From positions 124,001-188,000 of the forward strand of contig JABCZF010000004.1 of the NCBI GenBank assembly GCA_013289825.1: a stretch of 64,000 nucleotides of DNA. The letters are read 5' to 3'. A program made the translations under genes and the position numbers. Below, in pieces: positions 8,351-16,997 of this stretch (positions within the stretch are counted from its first letter, which is position 1; every line of letters starts with the position of its first letter). This DNA comes from Acidobacteriota bacterium (lineage in GTDB: Bacteria > Acidobacteriota > Terriglobia > Acidiferrales > UBA7541). The notes beneath the pieces were generated by a model. The model was given only the letters and a program-made list of their open reading frames with translations. It was not told where the DNA came from and did not search any database.

Positions 8351-9760
8351 TCAAGCGACTCTTGGATGTTTGCGGTGCCAATCGGTGTGAAGCTGGAATG
8401 TTCGGGCCGCTTGAATCACGGCGAAATCGTCGCCCGCCCGTCCCACGAATTGCAATCCAACGGGAAGATTATTCTCGGTGAACCCGCAGGGCACGGACAA
8501 AGCCGGAAGCCCGCACAGATTGCCGATGGCACCGAGAGGATCAGGAAAAGCGAGATCGGTCTCCAGGTTAGTTTCCAGCGGCGATGCTGGAATGGGCTGA
8601 GTCGCGGTGACTAGAACATCGAACGAGTCAAAAAGACCTTCTATCTTTTTCTGCAGCATCTCCCGGACGCTCAGCGCGCGCAGATAATCGGCGGCCGAGT
8701 ATTGCTCATTGACGTATCCGGCGATTTGGCCCAGCGGATCCGTCAATTCTCTGACGCCGCCCGAGCGAATCAGCGTTTCGAAGGACGCCGCACACTCCGC
8801 CGCGATGATGACGTTACCCGCATCTTCAAACGGTCCGTCCGGAAGTGTTGCTGGCTTAACGCTCGCGAAATATTTCCGCACGACCTTCTCGGCGGCCAGA
8901 AGGGCTTTGGCCACTCCCGAATCCAGTTTTTTCCATGCGTTCGTGAGCCAGCCGGCACGTAACGGCCGGGCCCTGAGGTCCAAGGAAGGTGAATAGGTGA
9001 AGGCCCCTTTGTCTATGGGCACGGTGCTGCGATCCTTGGGGTCGTGCCCGGCAATTGCGGCGAAAACTCGCGCGCAGTCTTCCGCGCTACGAGCGAGAGG
9101 TCCTATCTTGTCCATGGAAGGCGCCAGAGCCATCGCGCCGTAACGGCTGACGCGCCCGTAAGTGGGCCGCAACCCGCTGACTCCGCAGAAGGCCGAAGGA
9201 CAAAGGATGGAACCCCAAGTCTCGCTCCCAATGGCAAATGCGGCGAGGCCCGCGGCAACAATGGCTCCGGAACCGGACGAAGATCCGCAGGTCCAGCATT
9301 TTGTGTCCCACGGGTTTCTCGCTGCTCCCTCGAGCGAGGCAGAAGCAAATCGGTAGCCCATTCCTCCGGCCAGCTCGATCATCGCCGCTTTGCCGATGAG
9401 GATGGCTCCCACGCGGTTCAAGTGCTCAATCACCGTCGCATCATAGTGGAAGACTTGATCGGCGTAGGGTTTCGCTCCCCAGGTTGTCGGAACATCTTTG
9501 ACTGCCAACAGGTCCTTTGCGGCATAGGGTATCCCGTGCAAAGGCCCGCGATAGTGGCCGTGGTGAATCTCTTTTTCTGCTGCCTTGGCTTGCTCGAGAG
9601 CTATTTCGGGCGTCAAGCGTGCGTATGCGTTAAAGCGCGGACCTAGCTTCAAGCTGCGCTCGAGGTACATTTCGGTCAGCTCGACGGGCGAAAGTTTCTT
9701 CGTTTCGATTCGCTGGGCAAGCTCGCTCAACGGCAAATAAAAGATTTCTTCGGCGGGCAT
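8351..9760 (-). CDS. amidase signature family enzyme
   Basis: A 469-residue amidase of the GatA/AmiE-signature superfamily. The Ser-cisSer-Lys triad is visible: K82 (YAAKDLL), cis-Ser 161 within CGSSSGSG, and nucleophile S184 in GSETWGSIL. The Trp in the last motif replaces the Gly usual in GatA, which favours a stand-alone amidase over the Glu-tRNA amidotransferase subunit; no gatB or gatC is adjacent. The substrate is unknown. It is downstream of, and probably co-transcribed with, the small Tat-signal gene 12 bp away. Confidence 0.88.
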   Translation of the reverse strand: MPAEEIFYLPLSELAQRIETKKLSPVELTEMYLERSLKLGPRFNAYARLTPEIALEQAKAAEKEIHHGHYRGPLHGIPYAAKDLLAVKDVPTTWGAKPYADQVFHYDATVIEHLNRVGAILIGKAAMIELAGGMGYRFASASLEGAARNPWDTKCWTCGSSSGSGAIVAAGLAAFAIGSETWGSILCPSAFCGVSGLRPTYGRVSRYGAMALAPSMDKIGPLARSAEDCARVFAAIAGHDPKDRSTVPIDKGAFTYSPSLDLRARPLRAGWLTNAWKKLDSGVAKALLAAEKVVRKYFASVKPATLPDGPFEDAGNVIIAAECAASFETLIRSGGVRELTDPLGQIAGYVNEQYSAADYLRALSVREMLQKKIEGLFDSFDVLVTATQPIPASPLETNLETDLAFPDPLGAIGNLCGLPALSVPCGFTENNLPVGLQFVGRAGDDFAVIQAARTFQLHTDWHRKHPRVA

Positions 9761-9772
9761 GGCAGAGTTCCC

Positions 9773-10189
9773 TCAGGGTTTATGTGTCGCGGAGCCTGTG
9801 GCACGAGCAATGGCCGCGGGCCCGGTTTTCTTTTCCCTCTCGACGAGCGGTTTCAAATACAGGGCCGGGCCGTCGCCATTTTCCATGGCGTACGCGCGCA
9901 GGTGATCCAGCGGCGGTTGCGCCGCAAAGCATAAACGCCGGAGATCCGACTTTTGCGTGTCGGAGAACCGCGAGCCATAGACGCCGAGAATTGTCTGATA
10001 GCGTGCTTCAGCCTCTGCTTTGCTTTCGGTGGAAAGAGAAGGCGTGTCCGAAGATTGCTCGAGCGAAGGATCTTCCATCGATGGGCGGGCCGGCAGAGCG
10101 CTCGCTGGAACCATGGACACGGCAGAAACGATGGCCGCGCGCCGCGCAAACTCGCGCCGAGAAATAGGAGAGCCGCTCTTGCCATTCAT
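9773..10189 (-). CDS. small protein with Tat-type signal peptide, unknown function
   Basis: The product is 138 residues from ATG 10189; the frame extends 11 codons further upstream without a ribosome binding site. The N-terminus reads SRREFARRAAIV followed by a hydrophobic stretch and an Ala-rich site, a twin-arginine signal. The mature part has a helix-rich segment (SEAEARYQTIL-like, SDTQKSDLRRL) and no cysteine ligands or catalytic motif that I recognise. Its overlap in context with the amidase suggests it is a periplasmic partner or accessory protein. The functional call is open. Confidence 0.6.
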   Translation of the reverse strand: MNGKSGSPISRREFARRAAIVSAVSMVPASALPARPSMEDPSLEQSSDTPSLSTESKAEAEARYQTILGVYGSRFSDTQKSDLRRLCFAAQPPLDHLRAYAMENGDGPALYLKPLVEREKKTGPAAIARATGSATHKP

Positions 10190-10308
10190 GGAAGCCCCCG
10201 TTTGAAGAATGGATCCTAGCAAAGCCCGGAGCGAAACTATCGACTTGGATTCCCAGCGTCAACGTTACAAATTGACGGGACAAGCGAAATAAACTTCCTG
10301 GACCACGA

Positions 10309-11100
10309 CTAGTCCACGCGCGTAAGCGTTTGAATCTGGAGTTCGAGTGCCTGCGTATACTGCCTCTCGATCTGCATCTCAGCTTGCAGTTTCTTGACGA
10401 GCAGGTCAAGGCGGGCGATTTCCGAACGCAGCTTCTGTATGTCCGCGCCCGTCGGCGACGGTCGGCCTGATGGCGAACCCGGCGGCTGCAAATTCTGCTG
10501 AGCAACGTCGCCGGGACGCGGGGCGATGAAGGCTTCGGCAAGGGCTCGTGGCCAAATGGACTCTGGTGTCCTCTGGTCGCCGGCCGGGGGCGGTGCAAGA
10601 GGCCGCTGAGCCACAGGCGCGAACAGGCTGTTAAGCGCACTGGAAGCGCCTGGGCGTTCCACAACGGGTGCATCGGCAGCGCGCTTCGGCTGCAGCAAAC
10701 TCTTAACGCGGCCAATCAACTCCTGCGGCTGAAACGGCTTGCGAATCAACTCGTCGGCCTTCACCGCAACGGCCTTGTCCGCTACACTCTTGTTTACGAC
10801 CCCGGACATTAACATCACGGGAACTCCGCCGTATTCCGCGTGCTGCTTGATCTGGCTGCAGACGGAGTAGCCGTCCTGGTCCGGCATAATCACGTCGGTG
10901 ATCACCACGTCAGGCTTCTGCTCGGCGAACTGCGCCAGGGCGGATGCGGCGTCGGCGCAAGTGATCACGTTGATGTTCTCGCGGCGGAAGGCGATCTTGA
11001 TGACTTCACGCATGGTCGCGCTGTCATCGATAAAATAAACCGTAGGTATCCGCTTGGTCTCCGTTGCGTTCAGCGGTGGAACAATCATCGCCTCGCTCAT
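10309..11100 (-). CDS. response regulator receiver with C-terminal coiled coil
   Basis: A 263-residue protein. Residues 18-140 form a complete receiver: acidic pair in YFIDDS, phosphorylated Asp in VVITDVIMPD, Thr/Ser switch in MLMSG and Lys in IRKPF. A Pro/Ala-rich linker (about 150-210) leads to a coiled coil (about 215-263) with no DNA-binding domain. It is the last gene of chemosensory operon I and starts by an ATGA overlap with the receiver-PATAN gene. A likely role is as a CheA-phosphorylated output or localisation factor; this is inference from position. Confidence 0.8.
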   Translation of the reverse strand: MSEAMIVPPLNATETKRIPTVYFIDDSATMREVIKIAFRRENINVITCADAASALAQFAEQKPDVVITDVIMPDQDGYSVCSQIKQHAEYGGVPVMLMSGVVNKSVADKAVAVKADELIRKPFQPQELIGRVKSLLQPKRAADAPVVERPGASSALNSLFAPVAQRPLAPPPAGDQRTPESIWPRALAEAFIAPRPGDVAQQNLQPPGSPSGRPSPTGADIQKLRSEIARLDLLVKKLQAEMQIERQYTQALELQIQTLTRVD

Positions 11101-11870
11101 AGCGCTTCCTTATCCGCCATCTCGCGCGATCCCTCATCGTACTCGCGCATGGCATCGAGCATCAGATCGGTCGCCGACCGCAACACGGTTCGCTGCGGTG
11201 AGGTGGTCCCATAGGCAAATTTGTAGACACCGTCGCCGCCTTGCACGCAACCCTTCAAAATGTGAATCACCGCTTCGTCGCCGAAGAGATTTCCGCATTC
11301 CGCATGGGTAATTTCGCCCGCGTCAAAGAAAAGCACTGCATCGGTTTTTCCTGCATTGATGTGCAGCGCTCCGGTTTGGCGCGCCTGCCCGAGCATCTGC
11401 ATGACCCCCGTGAGATCGTGGTGCGTCAGGCTGCCGCTGAGGCTGGTGTCGGACTGCGCCAGCATTTGCGTTGGCTGAAAACCCTCGGCTTTGCTTACGA
11501 TAATGCTTTTGACGTGTGAGGCGATCAGCGCGAGCGGGCTTTGGCGATCGATGTAGTCGTCGCAGCCCGCCTGAAAAGCCTCCATCAGCGCGCGCTGGCT
11601 GCCGTCGCCCAGAGCGATGATCTGCAGAGAAGCGTTCTTGGGATCGGCGTGAATAAGTCTGGCAATCTCAAGAGCTCCCATCTCGCGCATATTTGTCGCG
11701 CAGAGGATAGCCGAGGGAGCATCGTATTCGATGGTTGTCAGCGCGTAGGCCGCTTGCGTACTCGTAACCACTTCGAACCCCTCGCGCTTCAGCGCATCGC
11801 CAAGCCGCTTCGCAAAATACACATTGCTGTCAATCAGCAGAATTTTCGGCCCTCTTCCTGGAACCATCAC
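11097..11870 (-). CDS. degenerate receiver fused to DUF4388/PATAN domain
   Basis: 257 residues. The N-terminal ~120 follow the receiver pattern (ILLID at the start), but the phosphorylated Asp position is Ala (AILCATNMREM, A58) and the C-terminal Lys-Pro motif is missing (IDRQSPL), so phosphorylation is unlikely. Residues about 145-235 match the PATAN domain (GSLTHHDLTGVMQML and GALHINAG blocks) known from PatA/PixG proteins that act in cyanobacterial phototaxis and heterocyst patterning. That link suggests output to type IV pili or polarity. The start is GTG 11870 or ATG 11867. Confidence 0.78.
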   Translation of the reverse strand: MMVPGRGPKILLIDSNVYFAKRLGDALKREGFEVVTSTQAAYALTTIEYDAPSAILCATNMREMGALEIARLIHADPKNASLQIIALGDGSQRALMEAFQAGCDDYIDRQSPLALIASHVKSIIVSKAEGFQPTQMLAQSDTSLSGSLTHHDLTGVMQMLGQARQTGALHINAGKTDAVLFFDAGEITHAECGNLFGDEAVIHILKGCVQGGDGVYKFAYGTTSPQRTVLRSATDLMLDAMREYDEGSREMADKEAL

Positions 11871-12343
11871 GGCCTGACCTCCGGAACAAGTACAGGCGTG
11901 TGGGCGCCAACCACCTCCGCGCCGGGTGTAAGTTCATCCAGATTCAGGACCTCGAGGACTTCACCATTGTGCGAAATCCAGCCGGCGACGTGCGGGGCGT
12001 CGGCCTCCGCTGCTCGTGTCATTTCGGCAGCAATCAACTCGCAGTCGCCGGTAACGGGCAGAGCCACCCACTCAGACTTGTCTCCGTAATGGCGCAGGGC
12101 AATCAAATAGAACCGGCGCGAGGTAACCGCCTGGCCAAGCAGCTTTTCGGCCACGTCGCAGACCGGAACGATACGCCCTCGCCGCAGAATCACGCCTTCG
12201 AGTTTCGGCGTGCGATGAGGAAATCGAAAGATGCGGCTGGGGGACACCAGCTCTGAAATCTGCACGGCGGCCACCGCGAAGCGGCGCTCGCCAAGCCGCA
12301 GGAGAACGAACGATTGTAAAGTGGATTCGACGGGCTGGGTCAT
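11867..12343 (-). CDS. CheW-like coupling protein
   Basis: 158 residues forming a single CheW domain: an FVLLRLGERRFAV strand, an IRG-like 'GVILRRGRIVPVCDV' core (shown in part) and a C-terminal LNLDEL strand. CheW proteins link chemoreceptors to CheA. It is one of three CheW-like genes in operon I and starts by ATGA overlap with another CheW-like gene. It diverges from typical CheW in the loops, so it could be an adaptor for a dedicated receptor rather than the main CheW. Confidence 0.8.
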   Translation of the reverse strand: MTQPVESTLQSFVLLRLGERRFAVAAVQISELVSPSRIFRFPHRTPKLEGVILRRGRIVPVCDVAEKLLGQAVTSRRFYLIALRHYGDKSEWVALPVTGDCELIAAEMTRAAEADAPHVAGWISHNGEVLEVLNLDELTPGAEVVGAHTPVLVPEVRP

Positions 12344-12879
12344 TCCGGCAATTCCATCCCCTCACCGGGCAGCTCGTCCGCGACTGCCTCGCGTACCAGA
12401 GAGGCCTCGAGCAGAGCGATCTCCTCGGCATTCAAGAATCCTTCGGGGTTCACTACCGGTATCACGTTCTGGTCCAGCGCTGTCAATCCGCGGTACCAGT
12501 TCCGTTCTTCCTGGCAGTAGGCCAGCGGAAGAGCCTGCAAACGACTCATCGTGGCCATCTTGTCGATGCCATCCACCAGCAGAGCCGTCTGAGTTTTCCG
12601 CAGCACAAAAACGAGTCCGGCCGGGGATGCGGGCAAGCCAAAATGCGCGGTCCCGCTCACAACGTAAAGCACTTTTTCGCCGCGCCGCAATACGTGCCTC
12701 ACTTTTCTGAGGGTGGGCAGATCAATCCCGATGGCCACGCCCGCCAGGCTGTCCACACTGCGAACCTCCTGCACCGAGGCGGAGGATACGGCGAACGGCT
12801 GTCCAGAAATGCGGAAGAGGATGATCTGCTCCGTGCGCGCAGCGGCGTGGGGCTTACCGGATGGTGCAGCCACACGCAC
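12340..12879 (-). CDS. divergent CheW-like protein
   Basis: 179 residues from GTG 12879. The frame runs further upstream into cheB, but GGGAG lies 7 bases before this GTG, which overlaps the cheB stop as TAGTG. The CheW fold is recognisable (ILFRISGQPFAVSSASVQEVRSV and a C-terminal VIPVVNPEGFL strand), but the central IRG-type motif is not conserved. The tail after residue 150 is acidic. It probably acts as a specialised adaptor in the operon I signalling array. Confidence 0.7.
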   Translation of the reverse strand: MRVAAPSGKPHAAARTEQIILFRISGQPFAVSSASVQEVRSVDSLAGVAIGIDLPTLRKVRHVLRRGEKVLYVVSGTAHFGLPASPAGLVFVLRKTQTALLVDGIDKMATMSRLQALPLAYCQEERNWYRGLTALDQNVIPVVNPEGFLNAEEIALLEASLVREAVADELPGEGMELPE

Positions 12880-14009
12880 TAGCGGGCTCCCACGGGTGTC
12901 GGCCGGCAAATCCCGACCACGCGCTTCTCGATGGCCGGATAAATGTCATCGATCCCCAGTACTTGATCCACGGCTCCGGTCTTGATGGCTTCCGCGGGCA
13001 TTCCAAAGATGACGCACGTGGCCTCGTCTTGAGCCAGCACCAAGCCGCCCGCTGCTTTGATGGCTTTCGCACCGATGGCACCATCGTTGCCCATGCCGGT
13101 AAGAATCGCGCCGATGCTCATGGCGCCGGCAAAAGCCGCGACCGATTCCATAGTTGCATCGATGCTTGGCAGGTAGCCGTTGATTCGGCCACTCGAGGCG
13201 TCCAAGTGAATGCGCCCCGTTGGAGTTAATCGCAGGTGGTGGCCGCCGGGACAAATGTAGAGCGTGCCGGGTTGCAAGGATTCGTTCGGTTCCGCTTCTT
13301 TGACGCGAATGCTTGTGAACTCGGCCAACTGCGCAGCATACTGCGTGGTGAAAGAGGCTGGCATGTGCTGCACCAAAATAACCGCTGCGGGAAAATTGCG
13401 CGTAAATCCAGGGGCTAGACGCATGATCGTCGCAGGACCGCCGGTCGACGCCGCCAACACGACAACGGGGAAGCGTTGATCGAGGCCGGAGCCAGTCACA
13501 GGGCGGGACGCAATGGGCGGCAGAGACGCCGTCTTCGGCGCGCCGGTCGAATTCTGCACCGCGGTGGCGAGCCGCGAAGCCGTGCGCACGACACGGACTT
13601 TTGCTGCCATCCGCACCTTGCGCAGCAAGTCCTCTCGCACGCTCTGCATATCGAGATCGATGCCACTGGACGGTTTAGCGACAAATTCAATGGCTCCCAG
13701 CTCAAGCGCTTTCAAGGTGCTCGCAGCGCCTTCCCGCGATTCGGAACTGACGATCACAATCGGCCGGGGATTGGAGGTCATGATCTCGGCGGTGGCTTGC
13801 AAACCATCGAGGTGCGGCATGTTGATGTCCATGGTGATGACATCGGGCTTGAGAGATTCGGCGAGAGCCACAGCTTCGCGCCCGTCTTTTGCGTGTCCTA
13901 TGACCTGCAATTGATCGTCGGAGTTGAAAATCGTTTCGAGCACCTTGCGCATAAAGGTGGAGTCATCCACGATGAGCACCCGGAATTTTTTGTTTGCGAT
14001 AGCAGCCAT
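12879..14009 (-). CDS. cheB: chemotaxis protein-glutamate methylesterase
   Basis: 376 residues: an N-terminal receiver (phosphorylated D61 in VITMDINMP) and a C-terminal methylesterase domain with catalytic S188 (AASTGGP), H215 (VQHMP) and D309 (GMGNDGA). It removes methyl groups from receptor glutamates and deamidates glutamines, and is activated by CheA phosphorylation. It lies 6 bp after cheA. Together with CheR of the same operon it completes an adaptation loop for operon I. Confidence 0.95.
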   Translation of the reverse strand: MAAIANKKFRVLIVDDSTFMRKVLETIFNSDDQLQVIGHAKDGREAVALAESLKPDVITMDINMPHLDGLQATAEIMTSNPRPIVIVSSESREGAASTLKALELGAIEFVAKPSSGIDLDMQSVREDLLRKVRMAAKVRVVRTASRLATAVQNSTGAPKTASLPPIASRPVTGSGLDQRFPVVVLAASTGGPATIMRLAPGFTRNFPAAVILVQHMPASFTTQYAAQLAEFTSIRVKEAEPNESLQPGTLYICPGGHHLRLTPTGRIHLDASSGRINGYLPSIDATMESVAAFAGAMSIGAILTGMGNDGAIGAKAIKAAGGLVLAQDEATCVIFGMPAEAIKTGAVDQVLGIDDIYPAIEKRVVGICRPTPVGAR

Positions 14010-14015
14010 GGTGGT

Positions 14016-16997
14016 CTACGCAACCGGTACGGTTGGTCGCGTCTCCGATCCCAGGAGTTGTTCCACCGCTGCAATCAGCTGATCTTCCTGCACAGGTTTC
14101 GTCAGGAAGACGGTCGCTCCTTCTTTCATAGCGCGATCCCGATGCTTGGCGCCCGCGCGGGAGGTCACCACCATTACGGGAATACGCCGCGTCGTCGGGC
14201 TCTGGCGCAGTTGCACCATTAGCTCGTAGCCCGTCATGCGCGGCATCTCCAGGTCCGTAATCACCAGGTGGCAGCCGTGCTGGGTCACGAGCTCCGCTGC
14301 TTCCATGCCGTCGGCAGCGAGCTTCACGCGATAACCGTTCTTCTCCAGCATTCGGCCGACGAATTTGCGCACGCTGATGGAATCGTCCGCGACCACGATC
14401 AGGCGCTCTTGCTCGATGCGGTCGATGGCTTCGGCGGGAATTGTTCCTCGCGCTACGGCTGTCGAGCCCGGTGCAAAGATGCGCGCGGCGCTCGCGCTGG
14501 CCTGCAACGGCCGGCGCTCCGTCGGCTCGTTGGCGACCATGCGGTTCAAATCGATCAGCAAAATAAGGCTGCCGTCGGGCGCGATGGTCGTGCCGGGGAA
14601 GAGCTTCACACGACGCAAGTATTCGCCGAGATTCTTGATGACAATTTCGTCTTTGCCGAGCACTTCCTCGACGACTAGGCCAATCTGTCGATTGCCAGCA
14701 TTGGCGACGACCATGCGGAAGTACCCGTTAATCGGCTCGAGTGGCGGCAGGCCAAGATAGGTGTCGAGCCTCACGACTTCGGTCACCACATCGCGGACCT
14801 TGGTGAGGAGCTTTCCACCCACGTCCTCAATTTCGTCCGCGCGCAGCCGTCTGATCTCTTCCACGACGGCAAGAGGAAGCGCAAAGTTCGTCACGCCGCA
14901 ACGCACGAAGAGCGCCGGCGAGATGATTAAAGTCAGAGGCACTTTCAGCGTGAATTTCGTTCCTTGTCCGCTGACGCTCCGGATATCGATTTCGCCGTTC
15001 AGCGTGTTCAGATTCGCGCGCACCACGTCCAGCCCGACGCCGCGCCCAGCCAGCTCGGTCTTGACGGGAGCCGTGGTGAAGCCGGGATGGAACAGCATAT
15101 CGCGGAGGTCGCGCTCGGTCAGGCGATCCGCGGTCTCCGATGAGACCAACCCGCGCTCGATCGCACTCAGCTTCACCCGCGCGTAATCGATACCGCGGCC
15201 ATCGTCCTCCACTTCAATGTAAATGTGGTTGCCGCGGTGATAGGCGCGAAGCGAAACCTTGCCCAGTTCCGGCTTGCCGGCGGCGCGGCGATCTTCGGGG
15301 CGCTCGATTCCATGCGCGACCGAATTCCGGACCAAGTGAACCAAGGGATCAGAAATCTGTTGAATGATGTTGTTATCGAGCTCGGTCTCGCTGCCGGAAA
15401 GATCGAGATCGACCTGCTTGCCCGCTGATTTGGCCGCGTCGCGCACGGCGCGCGACAGCCTCGAATACAATGTTCCGATCGGCACCATGCGGGCTGCCGT
15501 GATTTCATCCTGCAGGTGGTGAGCGAGTTTTGTGAACTCGTCGATATCGCCTTCGACGCGCCCGATAAATCCCTCAAGCTGCCCAAGCACTTCGTTCACG
15601 TCCGCGGAGATTTCCGCCATGGACCGCGAAAGAATACTGAAATCGTCGTACCGGTCCATCTCGAGTTCGCTGAAATCAGACCAGAACGAGGTATCTCCCG
15701 ACGCCGCATTCGTAAGCGTTTGCCGGGCGGTAGACGGGCTCCATGGGCCGGTCTGGCGCGTGGAACTGATGCGATTGAACTCGTATTTGTCCTGGAATTC
15801 TCCGACTTTCCCTTGCAGACGTTCCTTTGAGAAGCTCAGTGTCTCGACCAGCTTTTCCAGTTCGGCCACACGCCCAACCATGCGCGTACGGTTGATGACC
15901 AGCTCGCCGACCGTGTTCATCATGCGGTCGAGCCGCGACAGGGCGATGCGCACCGATTTTACCACTGCTGCCGTAGCGCCTCCCGCCTTGGCTGCTCTCT
16001 TGGCAGGCGCAGCCGTAACAGCCAGAGCGGCTTCTTCCACTCCCTGGGAATGGAGCTGTTTCGTTGCGGCGTCTATGGCGACGGCATCCGAATCTTCCAC
16101 TTCGACTGGTGCAAATTCCGCAATTCGTCCGAGCAAGGAATCCACACCCGCGCGCATGCTCTTTTCATCGCCCCATTGCCGATGCAACGTTTTCTTGAGC
16201 ACGTCCACGGATTCAAGGCAAATGTCGACCACGGCCGGCGACGGTTCGAGTTGGCCATCGCGCAAACGCCCAATGAGGTCTTCCACGCGGTGAGCAATCG
16301 CTCCCAGGCGATGCAAGCCGACTTGCGCCGCGGATCCCTTCACCGTATGAATGGCGCGAAACAGCTTGTTGATCTCTTCCGGGTTGTTGTTGCCCTCTAG
16401 CGAAATCAGGCAATCGCTGACGACTTGCAAGTGCTCTTCGGCTTCCGGCTGGAAGAAGTCCAGGATTTCGTCACCCACTTCGTCATCGGAAGGCAGCGCG
16501 TCGAAATACGAGCCGGTTGCGGCAGCCACGACCGCTTCCTGGGCGGACACTTTCGCCGCCTCCGCATGTGTTTGCGCCTGGGGATAATTTAGCGGCGGCG
16601 GTTCTGTCGGAAACGCAAACCGATAGCGTTCTTTGAACGCCGCGATGTCATCGACACTCTCCTTCCCGGTATCGCTGATCTCCAGGAGATCCGTTTCCAG
16701 CAGGGAAATGCCATCCGACAAAAATTCTGTTAACGGGCCGTGAAGGTCGTCGCCTAGCGAAGCGTTCAGCGCGTACTGAAACACATGGGCGAGCTTCGCC
16801 GCAATTTCCGAAAAGCGCGGGAATCCATAGCTGGCGGAAGTCCCGCTCAGGGTATGCGCCGAAATGTATAACCGCTCCAGATCTTCCCGGCGAGGAGAGA
16901 CCTCCTGCAACACGCTGACGTACTCCCGCAAATACTGCAGGTGCTCCGCCGCTTCCTGGAGGAACATCTCGACGGCTTCGCGGTCCAGCATGCTCAA
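14016..16997 (-). CDS. cheA: CheA-type hybrid histidine kinase with two Hpt domains and a receiver
   Basis: 993 residues. Hpt1 (1-130, H48 in AHTLSGTSASYG) lacks the usual Lys after the His; Hpt2 (175-280, H217 in IHTVKGSAAQVG) is canonical. Dimerisation helices (VGELVINRTRM), HATPase (VRNSVAHGIE, DDGRGID, GRGVGLDVV), a CheW-like regulatory domain and a C-terminal receiver (Asp in VITDLEMPRM) follow. No P2 domain is apparent. This layout is that of ChpA/PilL-like kinases of type IV pilus systems. The TTG start overlaps the cheR stop (TTGA) and has GGAGG 7 bases upstream; ATG two codons later is spaced too far. Confidence 0.93.
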   Translation of the reverse strand: MSMLDREAVEMFLQEAAEHLQYLREYVSVLQEVSPRREDLERLYISAHTLSGTSASYGFPRFSEIAAKLAHVFQYALNASLGDDLHGPLTEFLSDGISLLETDLLEISDTGKESVDDIAAFKERYRFAFPTEPPPLNYPQAQTHAEAAKVSAQEAVVAAATGSYFDALPSDDEVGDEILDFFQPEAEEHLQVVSDCLISLEGNNNPEEINKLFRAIHTVKGSAAQVGLHRLGAIAHRVEDLIGRLRDGQLEPSPAVVDICLESVDVLKKTLHRQWGDEKSMRAGVDSLLGRIAEFAPVEVEDSDAVAIDAATKQLHSQGVEEAALAVTAAPAKRAAKAGGATAAVVKSVRIALSRLDRMMNTVGELVINRTRMVGRVAELEKLVETLSFSKERLQGKVGEFQDKYEFNRISSTRQTGPWSPSTARQTLTNAASGDTSFWSDFSELEMDRYDDFSILSRSMAEISADVNEVLGQLEGFIGRVEGDIDEFTKLAHHLQDEITAARMVPIGTLYSRLSRAVRDAAKSAGKQVDLDLSGSETELDNNIIQQISDPLVHLVRNSVAHGIERPEDRRAAGKPELGKVSLRAYHRGNHIYIEVEDDGRGIDYARVKLSAIERGLVSSETADRLTERDLRDMLFHPGFTTAPVKTELAGRGVGLDVVRANLNTLNGEIDIRSVSGQGTKFTLKVPLTLIISPALFVRCGVTNFALPLAVVEEIRRLRADEIEDVGGKLLTKVRDVVTEVVRLDTYLGLPPLEPINGYFRMVVANAGNRQIGLVVEEVLGKDEIVIKNLGEYLRRVKLFPGTTIAPDGSLILLIDLNRMVANEPTERRPLQASASAARIFAPGSTAVARGTIPAEAIDRIEQERLIVVADDSISVRKFVGRMLEKNGYRVKLAADGMEAAELVTQHGCHLVITDLEMPRMTGYELMVQLRQSPTTRRIPVMVVTSRAGAKHRDRAMKEGATVFLTKPVQEDQLIAAVEQLLGSETRPTVPVA

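Noticed and set aside
15132..15147. GGTCTC-CGAT-GAGACC in cheA as another operator copy
   Set aside because: The distance between GTCTC and GAGAC is 4 instead of 5 bases and it is deep inside coding sequence, so it does not fit the repeat seen upstream of the operons.
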